A stretch of 64,000 nt of DNA from Pyrrhosoma nymphula (Eukaryota > Arthropoda > Insecta > Odonata > Coenagrionidae): the NCBI GenBank assembly GCA_963573305.1, contig OY754334.1, forward strand, positions 89,277,848 through 89,341,847. Direction: 5' to 3'. The position numbers and the translations under genes were made by a program. The notes under the pieces were generated by a model that saw only the letters and a program-made list of their open reading frames with translations, did no database searches and was not told the origin of the DNA. Numbering within the stretch: position 1 is the first letter of the stretch; every line of letters starts with the position of its first letter. Positions 11,372-22,018 of the stretch are shown one piece after another.

Positions 11372-12082
11372 TTCATCTACATCTACATACTACCCCGCAA
11401 GCCGCCTCCATAGGCGTGTGGCGGGGGTGTTAGGACACCAGCCGTTTACATATAAAAAGGAAACGCTCTAATGAAATTACGCCTTGCATTTATTAAAGTC
11501 CCTTATTGTTCGGGGGAAAAACGAATTCCCATACCTATCCGTTCGGCAAAATATCTCACTTAATTTATCGTTTCTGTCGGACCTGGAAATATAGTGGGGT
11601 TCTAATATTATGTTCTCCGTGTCGCTGTTAAAGATATCTATTCTTAATTGCGCAAGTAATCTAAGCCTAGCGTGCAGCCTCCGAGTCTCTAGCGGCTCCC
11701 AGCCTAATTCGTTTAACATCTGCGTAACGCTGTCTGTACGCCCGTAGCAGTTTTTGACGAATCGCGCAGCTTTCCTTTGTATTTTATTAAGTTCCCGGAT
11801 TAAGTCTTTCTGCACCGGATCCCATATACTTGCTGCATATTCAAGGTGTGGCCGGACGAGTGCGAAATAGCACCTCTCTTTTACTTTTTCATCTGAAAAT
11901 CTTCCCACAATACGCTTGACGAATCCTTGCTTCTTCAGAGCTCTGCCACAAACATTTCTTATATGTGTTCCCCACGATAGGTTCGAGGTTATCGTAACTC
12001 CCAGATACTTAACTTCATCTGTCGCCTTTATCTTAACGCCATCCACAGCATATACATGGGGAAGGCCATGAAGGTCAGACAA
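11372..12082 (-). pseudogene. CR1/jockey-type non-LTR retrotransposon, 3' fragment inserted in the RTE
   Basis: An open minus-strand frame (12082-11477, 201 aa) encodes the C-terminal region of an ORF2-type protein: EVKYLGVTITSNLSW, then ALVRPHLEYAASIWDPVQK, then IQRKAARFVKNCYGRTDSVT, GWEPLETRRLHARL, and DRYGNSFFPRTIRDFNKC near the end. It is 5' truncated, lacking endonuclease and most of the RT. The 3' UTR carries a stem-like block (CCACACGCC...GGCGGCTTGCGGGG) and ends in GTAGATGTAGATGAAT at about 11372. Relatives of this 3' end occur at 18513-18743, 19151-19311, 29918-30240 and 35930-36150. The frame is intact over the retained part, so this is a younger insertion than its RTE host. Confidence 0.85.
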
Positions 12083-12089
12083 TAGGGAA

Positions 12090-12930
12090 GTATGGGTGGG
12101 GAAAACGTATCGATACGGGAGAGAGACTGATTGAGTTCTGCGTACAAAATTACCTTGTCGTTACAAACACACTATTTGACAACCAAAATAAGATACACGT
12201 GGAAAATGCAAGGAGACAGAAAAAGATTTTAGTTAAACCGCAATTTAGAAATCAAGTAAAGGACTTCACGAGCTAACCTGGTTCGGATATCGACAGTGAC
12301 CATAATTTGGTCATGAGGAAATGTCAGCTTGAGGTTAAAAAACTGAGGAGAACAACGAAGAATCGCTGACAGGTTGAAAAACTGAGGGAAACCAAACACC
12401 GGTTAGCCTATCAAAGTACCCTAGACCTAGCTAAAGAGGATGGAAACGATTCAGGATCAATCGAAGAGAGATAGCAAGAGATCATTAAAGGAATTATTAA
12501 TGCAGCTGAAGAGAAGGTAGGTAGGTGAAAAACAGAGAATAGGAAGCCATGGGTGACATAAGAAGTCTTGGACCAAATAGATGAAAGAAGAAAATACAAA
12601 AACTCGAAAACAGAGGAAGGACAGCAGATGTATAAAGCAATAAGAAATGCCATCAGCCGTAAAGCTCGAAAAGCCAGAGAAGAATGGATGAAAGACTTAT
12701 GTAAAGAAGTGGAAGGCAATCTTTTCCTGGGAAAAGTTGTAGCTGTTTACAGAACGGTAAGAGGTTACTTTAAAGAACATACAATCAAAGGTAATGTCGT
12801 TCGGAGTGAAGGAAATGCAATTCTTATTGAAAGTGAGGACAAAGCGAAGAGATGGAAAAAGTACCTGGAGAAACTACATAGCGATAAGGCACTGAATCCC
12901 ATGATTCTAGAGGATGAAGATACCAAATGA
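12090..12930 (+). pseudogene. RTE-type endonuclease end and linker
   Basis: After the inserted fragment the host element resumes with LIEFCVQNYLVVTNTLFD, a decayed T-W-x-S-P region, and SDIDSDHNLVMRKC, which holds the catalytic S-D-H motif of the endonuclease family. It continues into VTEEVLDQIDERRKYKNSK and AISRKARKAREEWMKDLC, the typical basic linker before the reverse transcriptase. 12568-12930 is open for 120 codons. Confidence 0.75.
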
Positions 12931-13121
12931 AGATGAAAAAGGATATTCCATATTAAGATCAGAATGTTATGCTGCAGTAAAGTATATGAGAGAGAGAAGG
13001 AGCCAGGAGTTGACAAGATTCCCTCGGAGTTCCCTAAGTATGCAGTATTGGTGACTCTGAATAATAAAATTAAAGTAAAATTAATCGTCGACGGGCTTAC
13101 TTTGTTGAACTTTTTCATGTT

Positions 13122-13578
13122 TGGAAAGAAATTAACTTTGCAGTTTTCCGCACGTTTTTAGTTTTTTGTTTCAAATTTTAATTTGAATGTGTTACACTGT
13201 GGGGACAAAGGTGCTAAGTTGGATTTTTTTAGGAAAACTTTGAAATAAGGACATTTCACTAATTGTACAATGGTAAACTGGTAAATGAGGTGGTTCCAAT
13301 GAACTCACCTCTCCTCTCTGTAAGGGCCCTTCCTCCCCAATCATGGTTACGAAACACTGACCTTGCTCCCTCGGAGTCAGCTCGCATTCACCTTCCCTCT
13401 TTTCCTAACCCCTCCCACCCTCTCCTTGCTTCCCCCCTCCTTTTGTCAATGGTAGGTATAAATTTGAAATACTGATCGCGTCGTGGTTTATTAACCTCAT
13501 GAAAATGACGAGTATTCGTTTAAACCGGCTGGGGAAAAATGAAAACGTGTGGAAAACTACAAAGTTAATTTCTTTCCA
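13122..13578. mobile_element. MITE inserted in the RTE element
   Basis: Inverted ends: TGGAAAGAAATTAACTTTG at 13122 and CAAAGTTAATTTCTTTCCA ending at 13578; matching continues inward through GTTTTCC.CACGTTTT for about 36 bp per side. It interrupts the RTE frame between the linker (GVDKIPSEF, 13000-13030) and the start of the RT. CTGAATAA occurs at 13057-13064 and 13583-13590 and might be an 8-bp target duplication, but then the left boundary would lie 58 bp outside the visible inverted repeat. The interior has no transposase. Confidence 0.7.
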
Positions 13579-13619
13579 GATTCTGAATAAACTATACAGA
13601 TTTATATGTAACATTTATC

Positions 13620-14140
13620 CAAGGGGGTAAATGCCAACGGACTTTAAAAATTATCAATATTTCCTATCCCTAAGAAGAAAAGAGCCGAGAGATAAGAAGG
13701 CATTAGAACAATTGGCCTTACAGCATGCATCAAAAGTTCTGACCAGAATAATTTACAGGAGGATGAAGCAGAAGATGGAAGAATTCCTAGATGAAAACCA
13801 ATTCGGATTCAGAAAAACTAGGGGAAAGAGGCAAGCTATTTTATCCGCGAGACTAACCAGAGAGAAGAAGATTCAGAAGGACCAACGAACATATAATTGC
13901 TTCCTTGACCTAGAGAAAGTATTTGACAATGTGAATAGGTACCGAATGCTGACCACACTGAAGAGTATAGGAGTTTCATTTAATGACATAACAGCAATAC
14001 GCAGGCTTTATGAGGAACAGCTGGCAGTGATTAAATGGGGCGTAAATGTGAAGGGAGTAGAAGTGAGGAAAGGTTTGACAGGGATGGGTGTTGTCGCCAA
14101 TGATCTTCAATATATACATCGAAAAAGCCATAATTGAAAT
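13620..14140 (+). pseudogene. RTE-type reverse transcriptase domain fragment
   Basis: HASKVLTRIIYRRMKQKMEE, then NQFGFRKTRGKRQAIL, then YNCFLDLEKVFDNVNR, then GVSFNDITAIRRLYEEQLAV. These are the ordered N-terminal RT motifs; F-L-D-L-E-K-V-F-D is the first catalytic aspartate motif (usually F-x-D-L-x-K-A-F-D). The second catalytic motif (Y/F-A-D-D) falls after 14140, where a trace (LRFDDDSN near 14195) is visible in another frame. The element is inactive. Confidence 0.8.
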
Positions 14141-15009
14141 GAAGGAAAAATTAAAAACAGGAATACAAGTGCATGGAGAAAAAATCAGCATGCTACGCTT
14201 TGATGATGACAGCAATTCTTGCTGAGAAGAAAGAAGGCCTGACGAGAATGATGAACTGTATGGAAAAAAAACTCGGAAGAAATGCAACCTGAAGATAAAT
14301 GTTTTAAAAAACCAAGGTTATGGTTTGTAGAAGAATTTTGAAAAGGCAGGATCACCGTTAAACTTGGGCAACAAAAACTCGCGCATATGAAAGAATTTTG
14401 TTATTTGGGAAGCAAGATCACCAGCGATGGAAGAAGCAAGAAATGCAATTTGAGCAGAATAGCCCAAGTAAAGAAGATATTCTATCAGAAGAGGAGTCTG
14501 TTGACAGCTGGTAACACAAGCCTGGAAGTAAGGAAGCATTCATTGAAACATATATTTGGAGTTTATATGGCAGTGAAGCCTGGACAATAACAGCAGCAGA
14601 GCAAAGGAGATGGGAAGTAATGGAGATGCGGTGTTATCGATGAATTATGAAGGTTTAATGGACAGAGAGAATCACTAACGAAGAATTCCTACGAAGAGCT
14701 GTAGTGAAAAGTAGCATAGTGAGCATTCTGCGAAGAAGGAGAGACAAACTACTGGAAACGTTTTGCGACACAACATCCTAACGGAAACAATATTGGAAGG
14801 AGAAATAAATGGGAAGGATTATAGAGGGAGACCAAGAATGGAATACATCAAGCAAATAATGAAGGACGTCAAAGTAAATAATTATGTAGGACTGAAGCGG
14901 ATGGCAGAGAGGAGAGTGGAATGGAGAGCTGCTGCAAACCAATCTTCGGATTGATGACTACTAATGATGATGATGATAAAGTCAGTGCGGGAATTACGGA
15001 ATGAAGAAA

Positions 15010-15625
15010 AATCACTAGGAAACAAAAGAAATGAGATTTTCTAGGATAAAGAAAGCGATATGATCATAAAAGTAGGAGGTCACAAACTGGAGCAAGTAGA
15101 GCAATTTTATTACTTGGGTTGTACGCTAGAAGAAAATGGGCATAGTAGCAAAGACATTAGGAGCAGAAATGCGCTAGCAAAAGAATCATTCTGCAATAGG
15201 AGGGAGCTAATGACAGAGACCTTGGGCAAGGATATAAATAAGAGGGTGGTGAAGAGCTTGATATGGAGTGTAACTGTATGGAGCAGAAACATGGACTCTG
15301 GGAAAAGAAGACGAGAATAGGCTGCAGACTTTCGAGAAGTGGGTGAGGGGTAAGATGTAGAAGGTGCGGTGGATGGAAAGGAAGACAAACGTTGAAGTGC
15401 TTGGCATGGTTGGTGAAGAAAGGAAACTTCTGTATGAGATTGGGTGGAAGCAGAGTAGGAGGTTGGAAGAGGTAATAAGGGGCGACGGGTCGCTCAAGGC
15501 TGCGATAGAGGGAAGGATGTGGGACAAGCGGGGAAGGAGATGGAAGAGAATAGGTTTTATGGATGGAATTCAGAAAGAAATACTAGAGCCCTGCACGTGT
15601 AAAAATCTGGAGGGTTATCTCTGAC
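15010..15625 (+). pseudogene. Second RTE-type retrotransposon relic, 3' coding part
   Basis: The translation reads IIKVGGHKLEQVEQFYYLGC, RNALAKESFCNRRELM, VVKSLIWSVTVWS, then after a frame break VRWMERKTNVEVLGMVGEER and GSLKAAIEGRMWDKRGRRWK. This is the region between the RT and the C-terminus of an RTE-type element. It differs from the first element in sequence and tail, so it is another subfamily placed directly downstream of it. Confidence 0.75.
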
Positions 15626-15659
15626 TTTCAATGAACCCTACAATTAACCGGTAGATTAC

Positions 15660-15800
15660 TTTAATGAATGAACTATTTTCACACTTGCTTTATTTACCGA
15701 CCGAGGTTTCAACACATTAGTGCCATTATTAAGGTCCTTTATAATGGCACTAATGTCTTGAAACCTTGGTTGGCAAATCAAACAAATGTGAAAATAGTGC
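15660..15800. mobile_element. Penelope-like hairpin relic
   Basis: Inverted arms carry ATTAGTGCCATTATTAAGG (left) and CCTTTATAATGGCACTAATG (right). On both strands the sequence runs AATGGCAC...TTGAAACCT.GGT followed by an AAAT(A/C)AA box. It aligns with the hairpin at 9640-9785 with CTGATGA decayed (TAATAA), so the ribozyme core is broken but the family relation is clear. Confidence 0.6.
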
Positions 15801-16751
15801 AATTTTAATTTTTCATCATGAATTAAATTTAAAATCAAATGGCTACTACGTGAAGTGTTTTGCGCATTAATGAATAGAATAACTGTGCAAATGTTTATTC
15901 ATTTATAAAGTTAACAACTATGCAGACAAATACACATACAGCAATTAACCTGTGTTTTAAGAGTATTTATGAATTTATAGCGTAAAGTGTAAATGTTATT
16001 GCTATAAAACCTATTTACCTGTAGCATCATTTTTGCGCAGTGAATGGAAATTTAAATCGATTAATAATAATTACATAAGTATCACAGAAATTTTGTATTT
16101 CAAAATAATCGCTAACATCAAGTTAATTTGAAATTTTCGATACATAAAACAAAATAAGAACCATGGAAATTCGTATTCAATTATTTTAATCAAAGGCTAA
16201 TAAATACAATCAAAGGCTAATAATGGAGTTAGTGGCAAACAGCAAATGAACAAAAGTGCTATATCGCTGAGAGCGATAATAATGGAAATAATATTTTAGC
16301 AGTCATCAATAAACTTCAAAGCGAGAGGGAAATGCCTTAACCCGGTAGATGGAAGATTTTAAACACCCTTGTAAAATTACGAATGGTGACCCTAATGGAG
16401 ACCTGACACCCCCAGCAACCATTTATTTTAGCCATAGGCAGTATATAATATGTAGATTTTGTGTTTAAATCACCCTCGGCCACAAACTATTTCGTATACG
16501 GTATTGGCGCCATGAAAAATAAAACACGACATCAGTGCGACTGATATGAGGCAGAGGAACCGCAAGATTTCAATCCGAGGTCCTCCAGGCGGTTTCTTCG
16601 CGCCTAATGAAATTTCAAAATTAAATTTTCTCCTCGCACCGGAGCGTGAAGTTTGAGAAACAGACGAGGGACTGTCACTCCACCATTTTTATTATTTCCT
16701 TCGCGCAATATTCTTGGGTATTTCAAAGCACTCTAACGGCTTAACGCATCG
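15801..16751. other. AT-rich intergenic; minor tandem repeat
   Basis: An 18-bp unit containing CAATCAAAGGCTAATA is duplicated near 16188-16222. A minus-strand AATAAA at about 16687-16692 could serve the small gene upstream of it. Nothing else was recognised. Confidence 0.4.
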
Positions 16752-16988
16752 TTATTCGCTGGAAAGTTTTTGAATTTGTGAAGTTAAATCAGTATTCTGG
16801 AGGAGTCTTCTCAGGCATCCCACCGGGTTAATGTCTGCATAGTATTTTGATGGAACACTCCCATTATCCTCAGGGCTGTTGCTGATTCGCCGGGAAAGCC
16901 TGAAATCTTTCATCACTAAATCAACATTTCCATCGAAATGGGTATAAATCGAATAAAGGAAAATCAAGAACAGAAAATAAAACATCAT
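16752..16988 (-). CDS. Candidate small secreted peptide (78 aa), unrecognised
   Basis: The frame starts with a tandem ATG (MMFYFLFLIFLYSIYTHFDG). Its first ~20 residues form a hydrophobic, signal-peptide-like segment. The remaining ~58 residues are polar, with dibasic RR sites (LSRRISN, CLRRLLQ), one cysteine, and the end LTSQIQKLSSE. A possible poly(A) signal (AATAAA on the minus strand, 16692-16687) lies about 60 nt beyond the stop. Signal sequence plus dibasic sites would fit a small prohormone-like or secreted peptide, but I recognise no family. A chance frame in AT-rich DNA is a serious alternative, because Phe/Leu/Ile/Tyr-rich starts arise easily there. No retroelement signature overlaps it. 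Confidence 0.3.
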   Translation of the reverse strand: MMFYFLFLIFLYSIYTHFDGNVDLVMKDFRLSRRISNSPEDNGSVPSKYYADINPVGCLRRLLQNTDLTSQIQKLSSE

Positions 16989-18512
16989 TATGCCACGCTT
17001 TTAGATGACAGCGGTTTTGGTAAAAAAGAAGGAAGATCTGGTGAGCTTGCTATATTACTTATAAAATACTGAGTATAATGATTGGAGGTAAGCCAAATGT
17101 TTGTGGTGTCATTTCCGTATCCGGTGGATTTTTTCGTGTCAATTCATTCGTAGCAGAAGGGGATGATTTAAGGTGTATCTTTCGATAGAATTAGCACCTT
17201 TATTTGTTTTTTATGGTTTGTGGATAGTTATTGCAAAACAGCAATCCTTATAACACTGTTCGCGAGTGTATATTTCTTATTATGACACTTTTTTATGCCA
17301 CTGTTGCATTTTGTGGCTAAAATAATATTCTCCCTGTCAGCTAGAAGTCGTGTACTCTAAATTTTCCAAGTGTCCGTAGTCTTTCATATAACTTGTGAGT
17401 CTCGAGTGGTTCACGTACGAGTGCATCACTTTCTGTTTACTCAAAAGAGTTCCGAATGCTCTCTCAGTAATTACTAAAAAAAGTAACTAAAAAGTAAAAA
17501 GTAAGTTACTAGTAATATCTCAGCAAGACTAGAGCGAAGTCAAGGAGACGCGACTATAAAGGAAAGACCAAGGAAAAGAGACTGTTTTTCAGTTGTATCT
17601 TTATTGACTCAGAGATGTTGTATCAATCATCTGTGGAATTATGATTCAATAATGAACTACAATCAATCCATTCTTTAATAGTGAAAAATTAGTTGCAGTA
17701 TTATCGATGACTACATAAGGTTACTAATAGTGAAAAAATCCTCGATGGGCAGTAAATTACTTTCTCCATATTTGAAGTACTACCCCTAAAACAAACATTT
17801 ATTTTCTCTTTGTTATAAGTTACTAGTATTATTAGCATGAACTACCTACTTCATCTAAGTAACATCATGAATCAATTACCTTATCTCCCAAACTTCATAA
17901 TTATAAAGGCTAGACGGAAAAATCTCTTTTTACTGACTGGTTGCCTCCATAATTAATTCCTCAATTTATATTTTTCACCAAGCTACACCTTAGAAAATAA
18001 TGTAATGACCGTTCTTGCATTTTGTCATACAGTTGTATCTAGAACGTATTCAGTCAACCGTTTGAAATACCAGTTTGCATTAAAAAAGCTTGTTTTGAAA
18101 TCTGTTCACCAGTATGTCCATAGCGCCGCAATAGATAAAAGTCTCAAAGTAGAGGGTCAGTTGGAAAAATGATTGCAGGTTTTATCACACCTGGTACGGA
18201 GCCATACGGCTCGTGAATTCACTCATCCAGTGTTGGGTGTGGAGCAGTTCTTTTCCGCGTGCCATCTGTGTTCTCCCACGAAGTTTTGATTCGGAGCTTG
18301 GATGCATCTGTTCTCAACAGAAGTGGGCACCTAATTATAAACACGAAAATAACAGAAAGTGAACGAATCGGGGGTGTGATTTAGAAGAAAAGAGAACTTC
18401 TCGTTTCAAAGGCTGTTGTCTTAAGAAAAAACAAGGGTATTGACCTGGGTGGTATTTTATTCAATAAAAATTGTCATATCATACTCCATTAAGATCATCA
18501 TACTCCATTATG
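16989..18512. other. AT-rich intergenic sequence, nothing recognised
   Basis: No coding or transposon signature was found. A short near-tandem ATCATACTCCATTA repeat lies at about 18477-18512, next to the inverted duplication boundary. Confidence 0.4.
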
Positions 18513-19142
18513 TTAGAACCCCACTATATTTCCAGGTCCGACAGAAAGGATAAATTAAGAGAGATATTTTGCCGAACGGATAGGTATGGGAATTCGTTTT
18601 TCCCCCGAACAATAAGGGACTTTAATAAATGCAAGGCGTAATTTCATTAGAGCGTTTCCTTTTTATCTGTAAACGGCTGGTGTCCTAACACCCCCGCCAC
18701 ACGCCTATGGAGGCGGCTTGCGGGGTAGTATGTAGATGTAGATGAATAGCATCCAGTTTTCAAGAATAAATAAGTCTCCATCCCCTTTTGCATTCATTAT
18801 CACTTCAATTTCGTCGTACGTCGTCGTTCTTATACGTCGTCATCTTCGTAATCTGACGTGGGCATGTATACTTACTTGTACCACCACCGTGTCCTTGGGT
18901 TTTGTTTCTTATTTAACCATAATTACCCTTACACTATTTCGAAGATAGCTTTTCACTCACATACCTCTTCTTTTTCGGAGTATTATACCAACACCTGCGT
19001 TTTCATTCGTAAATTCAGAGTGGATAATCCGGTAGCTGCTGATCCAGAAGTTACCTTCTTCGGGTCATTTCATTTCGCTGATACTTAAAACATCCAGACC
19101 CATTCTTCTCCTCTCCATTTTCACGTTTTCAAGTCCTCCACA
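18513..19142 (+). repeat. Inverted duplicate of 10976-11605 (CR1/jockey-type 3' end plus RTE endonuclease piece)
   Basis: 18513-18743 is the CR1/jockey-type 3' end (from GAACCCCACTATATTTCCAG to GTAGATGTAGATGAAT). 18744-19142 is RTE endonuclease sequence in reverse (AGCATCCAGTTTTCAAG to AAGTCCTCCACA). The junction between the two is the same as the one at 11372 in opposite orientation, so this is a copy of the already nested locus. Translated frames of the two copies differ by only a few residues, and coordinates mirror without net length change (sum 30118). Confidence 0.85.
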
Positions 19143-19150
19143 TCCGTATA

Positions 19151-19311
19151 CGGATAGGTATGGGAATTCGTTTTTCCCCCGAACAATAAGGGACTTTAAT
19201 AAATGTTAGGCGTAATTTCATTAGAGTGTTTCCTTTTTATATGTAAACGGCTGGTGTCGTAACTCCCCCCGCCACACGCCTATTGAGGCGTCGAGATGTA
19301 GATTAAGTTGA
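19151..19311 (+). repeat. Further truncated CR1/jockey-type 3' end
   Basis: It starts CGGATAGGTATGGGAATTCG and runs through AATAAGGGACTTTAATAAAT to GAGATGTAGATTAAG. This is the same 3' end as at 18580-18743 but with a deletion in the GGCGGCTTGCGGGG stem. It sits directly beside the inverted duplicate in the same orientation. Confidence 0.75.
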
Positions 19312-19449
19312 AATCCAACATGACAAGAATCCCAATGCCTGATGAACACTGGGCACAATCACCAGAGCTGAGAGCCTCGAGCTCATTTCCGATGTTCAAC
19401 AATCGTCGTCTGTTTTATTTGCGCAATGACCATTGAATTGCTAGCTTGA

Positions 19450-19630
19450 ATTTTTAAGGACCGGTTTTATAATCTCCGGTTAAACATTTCCTCGGTACTG
19501 CTGTCAAAACGCTCAGGCCAACTAGCCGACTGTTTGAGGCAATATAGAAAACCAGAACTTTCTGTTAACTTCAAGTTAACGAAAGAGATGCATCATCTTG
19601 CAGTTAACATTAACCAGTTGCCATTATCAA
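19450..19630. mobile_element. Degenerate MITE (GGTTAAC-rich)
   Basis: It starts GGACCGGTTTTATAATCTCC and contains TCATCTTGCAGTTAA followed by a GTTTAACCAG-like end. The same order of motifs is found at 26060-26215, where the right end (GTTTAACCAGACACTATAAA) is the inverse of this left end. The termini are therefore inverted repeats; each copy preserves one of them best. Confidence 0.5.
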
Positions 19631-19720
19631 GGTTAACCGTGATAATGGCAATGTTCGCCGAAACCTAGGTTGGTAGAATAAAAATTGGTGTGGAAATTAT
19701 TACAAAGTGTTTCTGCTATA
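19631..19720 (+). repeat. Partial Penelope-like end
   Basis: GTGATAATGGCAATGTTCG is followed by CCGAAACCTAGGTTGG and then AATAAAAATTGGTGTGGAAA. This parallels the plus-strand arm at 9740-9800 (TGATGATGGC, GAACCTAGGTC, AAATAAAGTGTGG). GAAA is intact while CTGATGA has become GTGATAA. Confidence 0.5.
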
Positions 19721-20139
19721 ATCCAGTCTGTGACACATATCCACAAACTTTCGCCGGATACTTTAAAATCTGTACTTACTAGTAAGTTCTCGTTCGCCTC
19801 CGTCAAACACCAACGAAGCAATTAAGTGAAGGGGGTATCATTCCCACCCTGGCCACGTCCTTGCAGATAGTTTGTGGCAACTCTAACTAGCTATTATTCT
19901 ACCGGACACCGCCAGGTTACTTATATTACCAACTGTAAAATAGAGTGAAAGAGAGGATGAATGAGTCAGAAAAGTTATGGCATATAAAGAGCGATGAATT
20001 TTGGTTGATCATTTATTCTCAGATTCTGATTTGGTCGTGAATGGCGTGTGGTGAAAACGAAATCTTGAAAATATGAGTTTGACAATTCAGCGCTCTCATT
20101 CATCAAATAATGTCTAACCTGACGACTTACTTTTTCGTC

Positions 20140-20640
20140 CACATGTTACCCTGAATGCTGACACACGGGCGTGTGGCAGAAGATAATAGGTCTCCAGAAA
20201 TTGAAACAGGAAGAGAGAATGGATAAAACTTGAGCTGCGTTCTGATCGAGTAGTGTCGCTGTTGTCGTTGTAGTCACTAATGGTGTTTGGGAATAAGGAA
20301 ATATTGTACCAATGTGTTTGACAGAGTATCAATCTCATTTTTTGCTGCTTTAAGTTCTATAGGTAAAGTGCGGAGATGGAATTGTCCTCCGTGTCAACCT
20401 GAAAATCGCGTGATCTGATAATTTCAGGTAAATCTTAGTCTAAGCTGGCAACCTCCAAGTTTTTTGCGGTTCCCAACCTTTTCTTTCATCAGCCATGATA
20501 CACTCTTTTTCACTCGATTTTTAACTAAAAGTACTGCTTCCCTTTTTATTTTATTGAGTTAGAGAATCAATATTTTCCCTGGGTCATCTATGCATGCGGG
20601 GTGCTTGAGATGCCCAGGTATAGCATGGAAGACAGCATTT
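20140..20640 (-). pseudogene. CR1/jockey-type retrotransposon relic
   Basis: The minus strand reads KGWEPQKTWRLPA, like G-W-E-P-L-E-T-R-R-L-H-A, and farther on MRLILCQTHWYNISLFPNTI, like K-L-S-E-I-F-C-R-T-D-R-Y-G-N-S-F-F-P-R-T-I in the better copy at 11477-12082. The CCACACGCC block of the 3' UTR is recognisable near 20160. Heavily decayed, with many stops. Confidence 0.6.
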
Positions 20641-21224
20641 TGACTTAATGTGGAAGTAGGGCTATCTTCTTTGAGTCATGAGTGAAATAATTCCACCGAT
20701 ATTTCTGAAGTAATATAATGATGAGTAGTCATCCGGTCACCATTCAATTTCCCCTTGAAGATATTCAAGTAAACGCTTATACCTCGAGTTCCATTTCCGT
20801 TTATATTAAGATAGTGACTGATAGCTTTTTTATCTGCCTCGTGTCATAAACAGGAAACTTTACACTAAACTACACATGAATCTCCTGTGCAGAGAAATTG
20901 CGTCTTACATAAATTTTATCTCTTCCTCCACGACACCGGTGAAGTGTCTCCTCAAACTGTTGCGTAAAATGCTCAAACTGTTGCGTAAAATTCGTAAGTA
21001 GATGGAATACGCAAAAAATTTCGAGGGATGTCAAAATCAATTTATTAAAAATGTATTATTGTTAAAAAATTAATTATTTCTTGTGTCACGTTTCCACAAA
21101 GATAGGCCTGAAACTTTAACTTGAGTTGTGGAAGAATCAAGCGGTTCGCTATAAAAAGAATGGTGTGGATATCTGCAGGAAAAAAACATTATTTTGATTT
21201 ATCACTGCTTATGATGACCATTCA
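20641..21224. other. Intergenic; 21-bp tandem duplication
   Basis: CTCAAACTGTTGCGTAAAAT occurs twice in tandem (20951-20971 and 20972-20992). Nothing else was recognised. Confidence 0.5.
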
Positions 21225-21530
21225 TGGAGACTTTCATCATTATTTTTAGTCTTACAATCCTAAGATTGGTTTAATTCCGCTCTCTAATTCTTCCTTATGC
21301 CACGCTGAATCCTTTATTTTCTTGTTGTTCTTCCTTCCCACACCCCTCTTCGTTGGTCCCAAGTAACTTCTACTGTCTTCTTCCCGGTACTTTCTCTTCC
21401 ATTACTATGTTTCTAACAAATTCATTGTATCTCAGGATGTGTCCAGTCCACCGAGTTATCTTTTTGGCATATTGCATAGAGATCTTTCTTCGTCATCCCT
21501 TTTTCATACCTATTTGTTTATCAAATTTTC
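21225..21530 (-). pseudogene. RTE-type retrotransposon tail relic
   Basis: The minus strand encodes RWTGHILRYNEFVRNIVMEE then KVPGRRQ, matching the G-H-I-L-R-H-N-x-x-x-x-x-I-x-E-G-x-V-x-G-R-R pattern downstream of the RT. It ends toward 21225 in short ATGATG-type sequence. Confidence 0.6.
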
Positions 21531-21839
21531 CGTTCAGTTCATCATCATCTTCAACGCTAGGGTTCGAGGGGCGCTTTTAAGCACTCGTAAAAAATGAACT
21601 TCAACATCATCAGCGAACATTATTCTAAAGATTTGATTGGTACAGCTCTTAGCTCCGCTCTCCTCGTAGATAATCATTATACTCCTTCATAATAATGAAT
21701 TACGAACGATTTTTAAAAGTATTGCTTACAAACTTTCCTGCGACACCTAAAAACGCTTACTGTACGTGACAAATTCAAATCACTTAAGTTTTAGGGTGAC
21801 ACCGAATGAATTATTTTACCCCCATACTTTAATTCTAGA

Positions 21840-21915
21840 GATGAAAAAAGGGAAAAATCAAATCGGGCGAATCAAATGCACAAATGAAGGGAAAAAATCA
21901 AATCGGGCGAAAAGG
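21840..21915. repeat. Two-copy tandem repeat
   Basis: AAAAATCAAATCGGGCGAA occurs twice about 40 bp apart (near 21852 and 21892), with related spacer sequence. Confidence 0.7.
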
Positions 21916-22018
21916 ACGACGACGGACAGATGAGTACAAAAATCCTCTTGCAAAATTGACGACAATAAAAAAACTGAGATATTCACTAAGACCCTCTATA
22001 AATTCTAAGACCCTCGAC

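Larger units (their letters stand above)
10620..14990 (+). mobile_element. Degenerate RTE-type non-LTR retrotransposon with two nested insertions
   Basis: The element reads in order on the plus strand. 10620-10935 is a 5'UTR-like block (GGCAACGGGAAACCACC, TCCGGAGGCAAACTAGTCCC). 10940-11370 encodes the start of an apurinic-type endonuclease (LGTWNIRSLRGCGGLENVK, NAGVGIILRK). 12090-12350 encodes the end of that domain (LIEFCVQNYLVVTNTLFD, SDIDSDHNLVM). 12540-12930 is a charged linker. 13620-14140 is the reverse transcriptase. 14380-14950 is the downstream region (EFCYLGSKITSDGRSKK, and a QQR..EVMEMRCYR stretch). It ends at a tail with CTTCGGATTGATGACTAC and an ATGATGATG run, the same 3' end as at 28660-28705, 30710-30765 and 49785-49830. 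The reading frame is broken many times, so it is inactive. Two younger insertions split it, at about 11372-12082 and about 13122-13577. Confidence 0.85.

Noticed and set aside
11030..11376. Minus-strand frames here and their duplicates at 18742-19088 as conserved genes
   Set aside because: They are antisense to the RTE endonuclease and look conserved only because the segment is duplicated.
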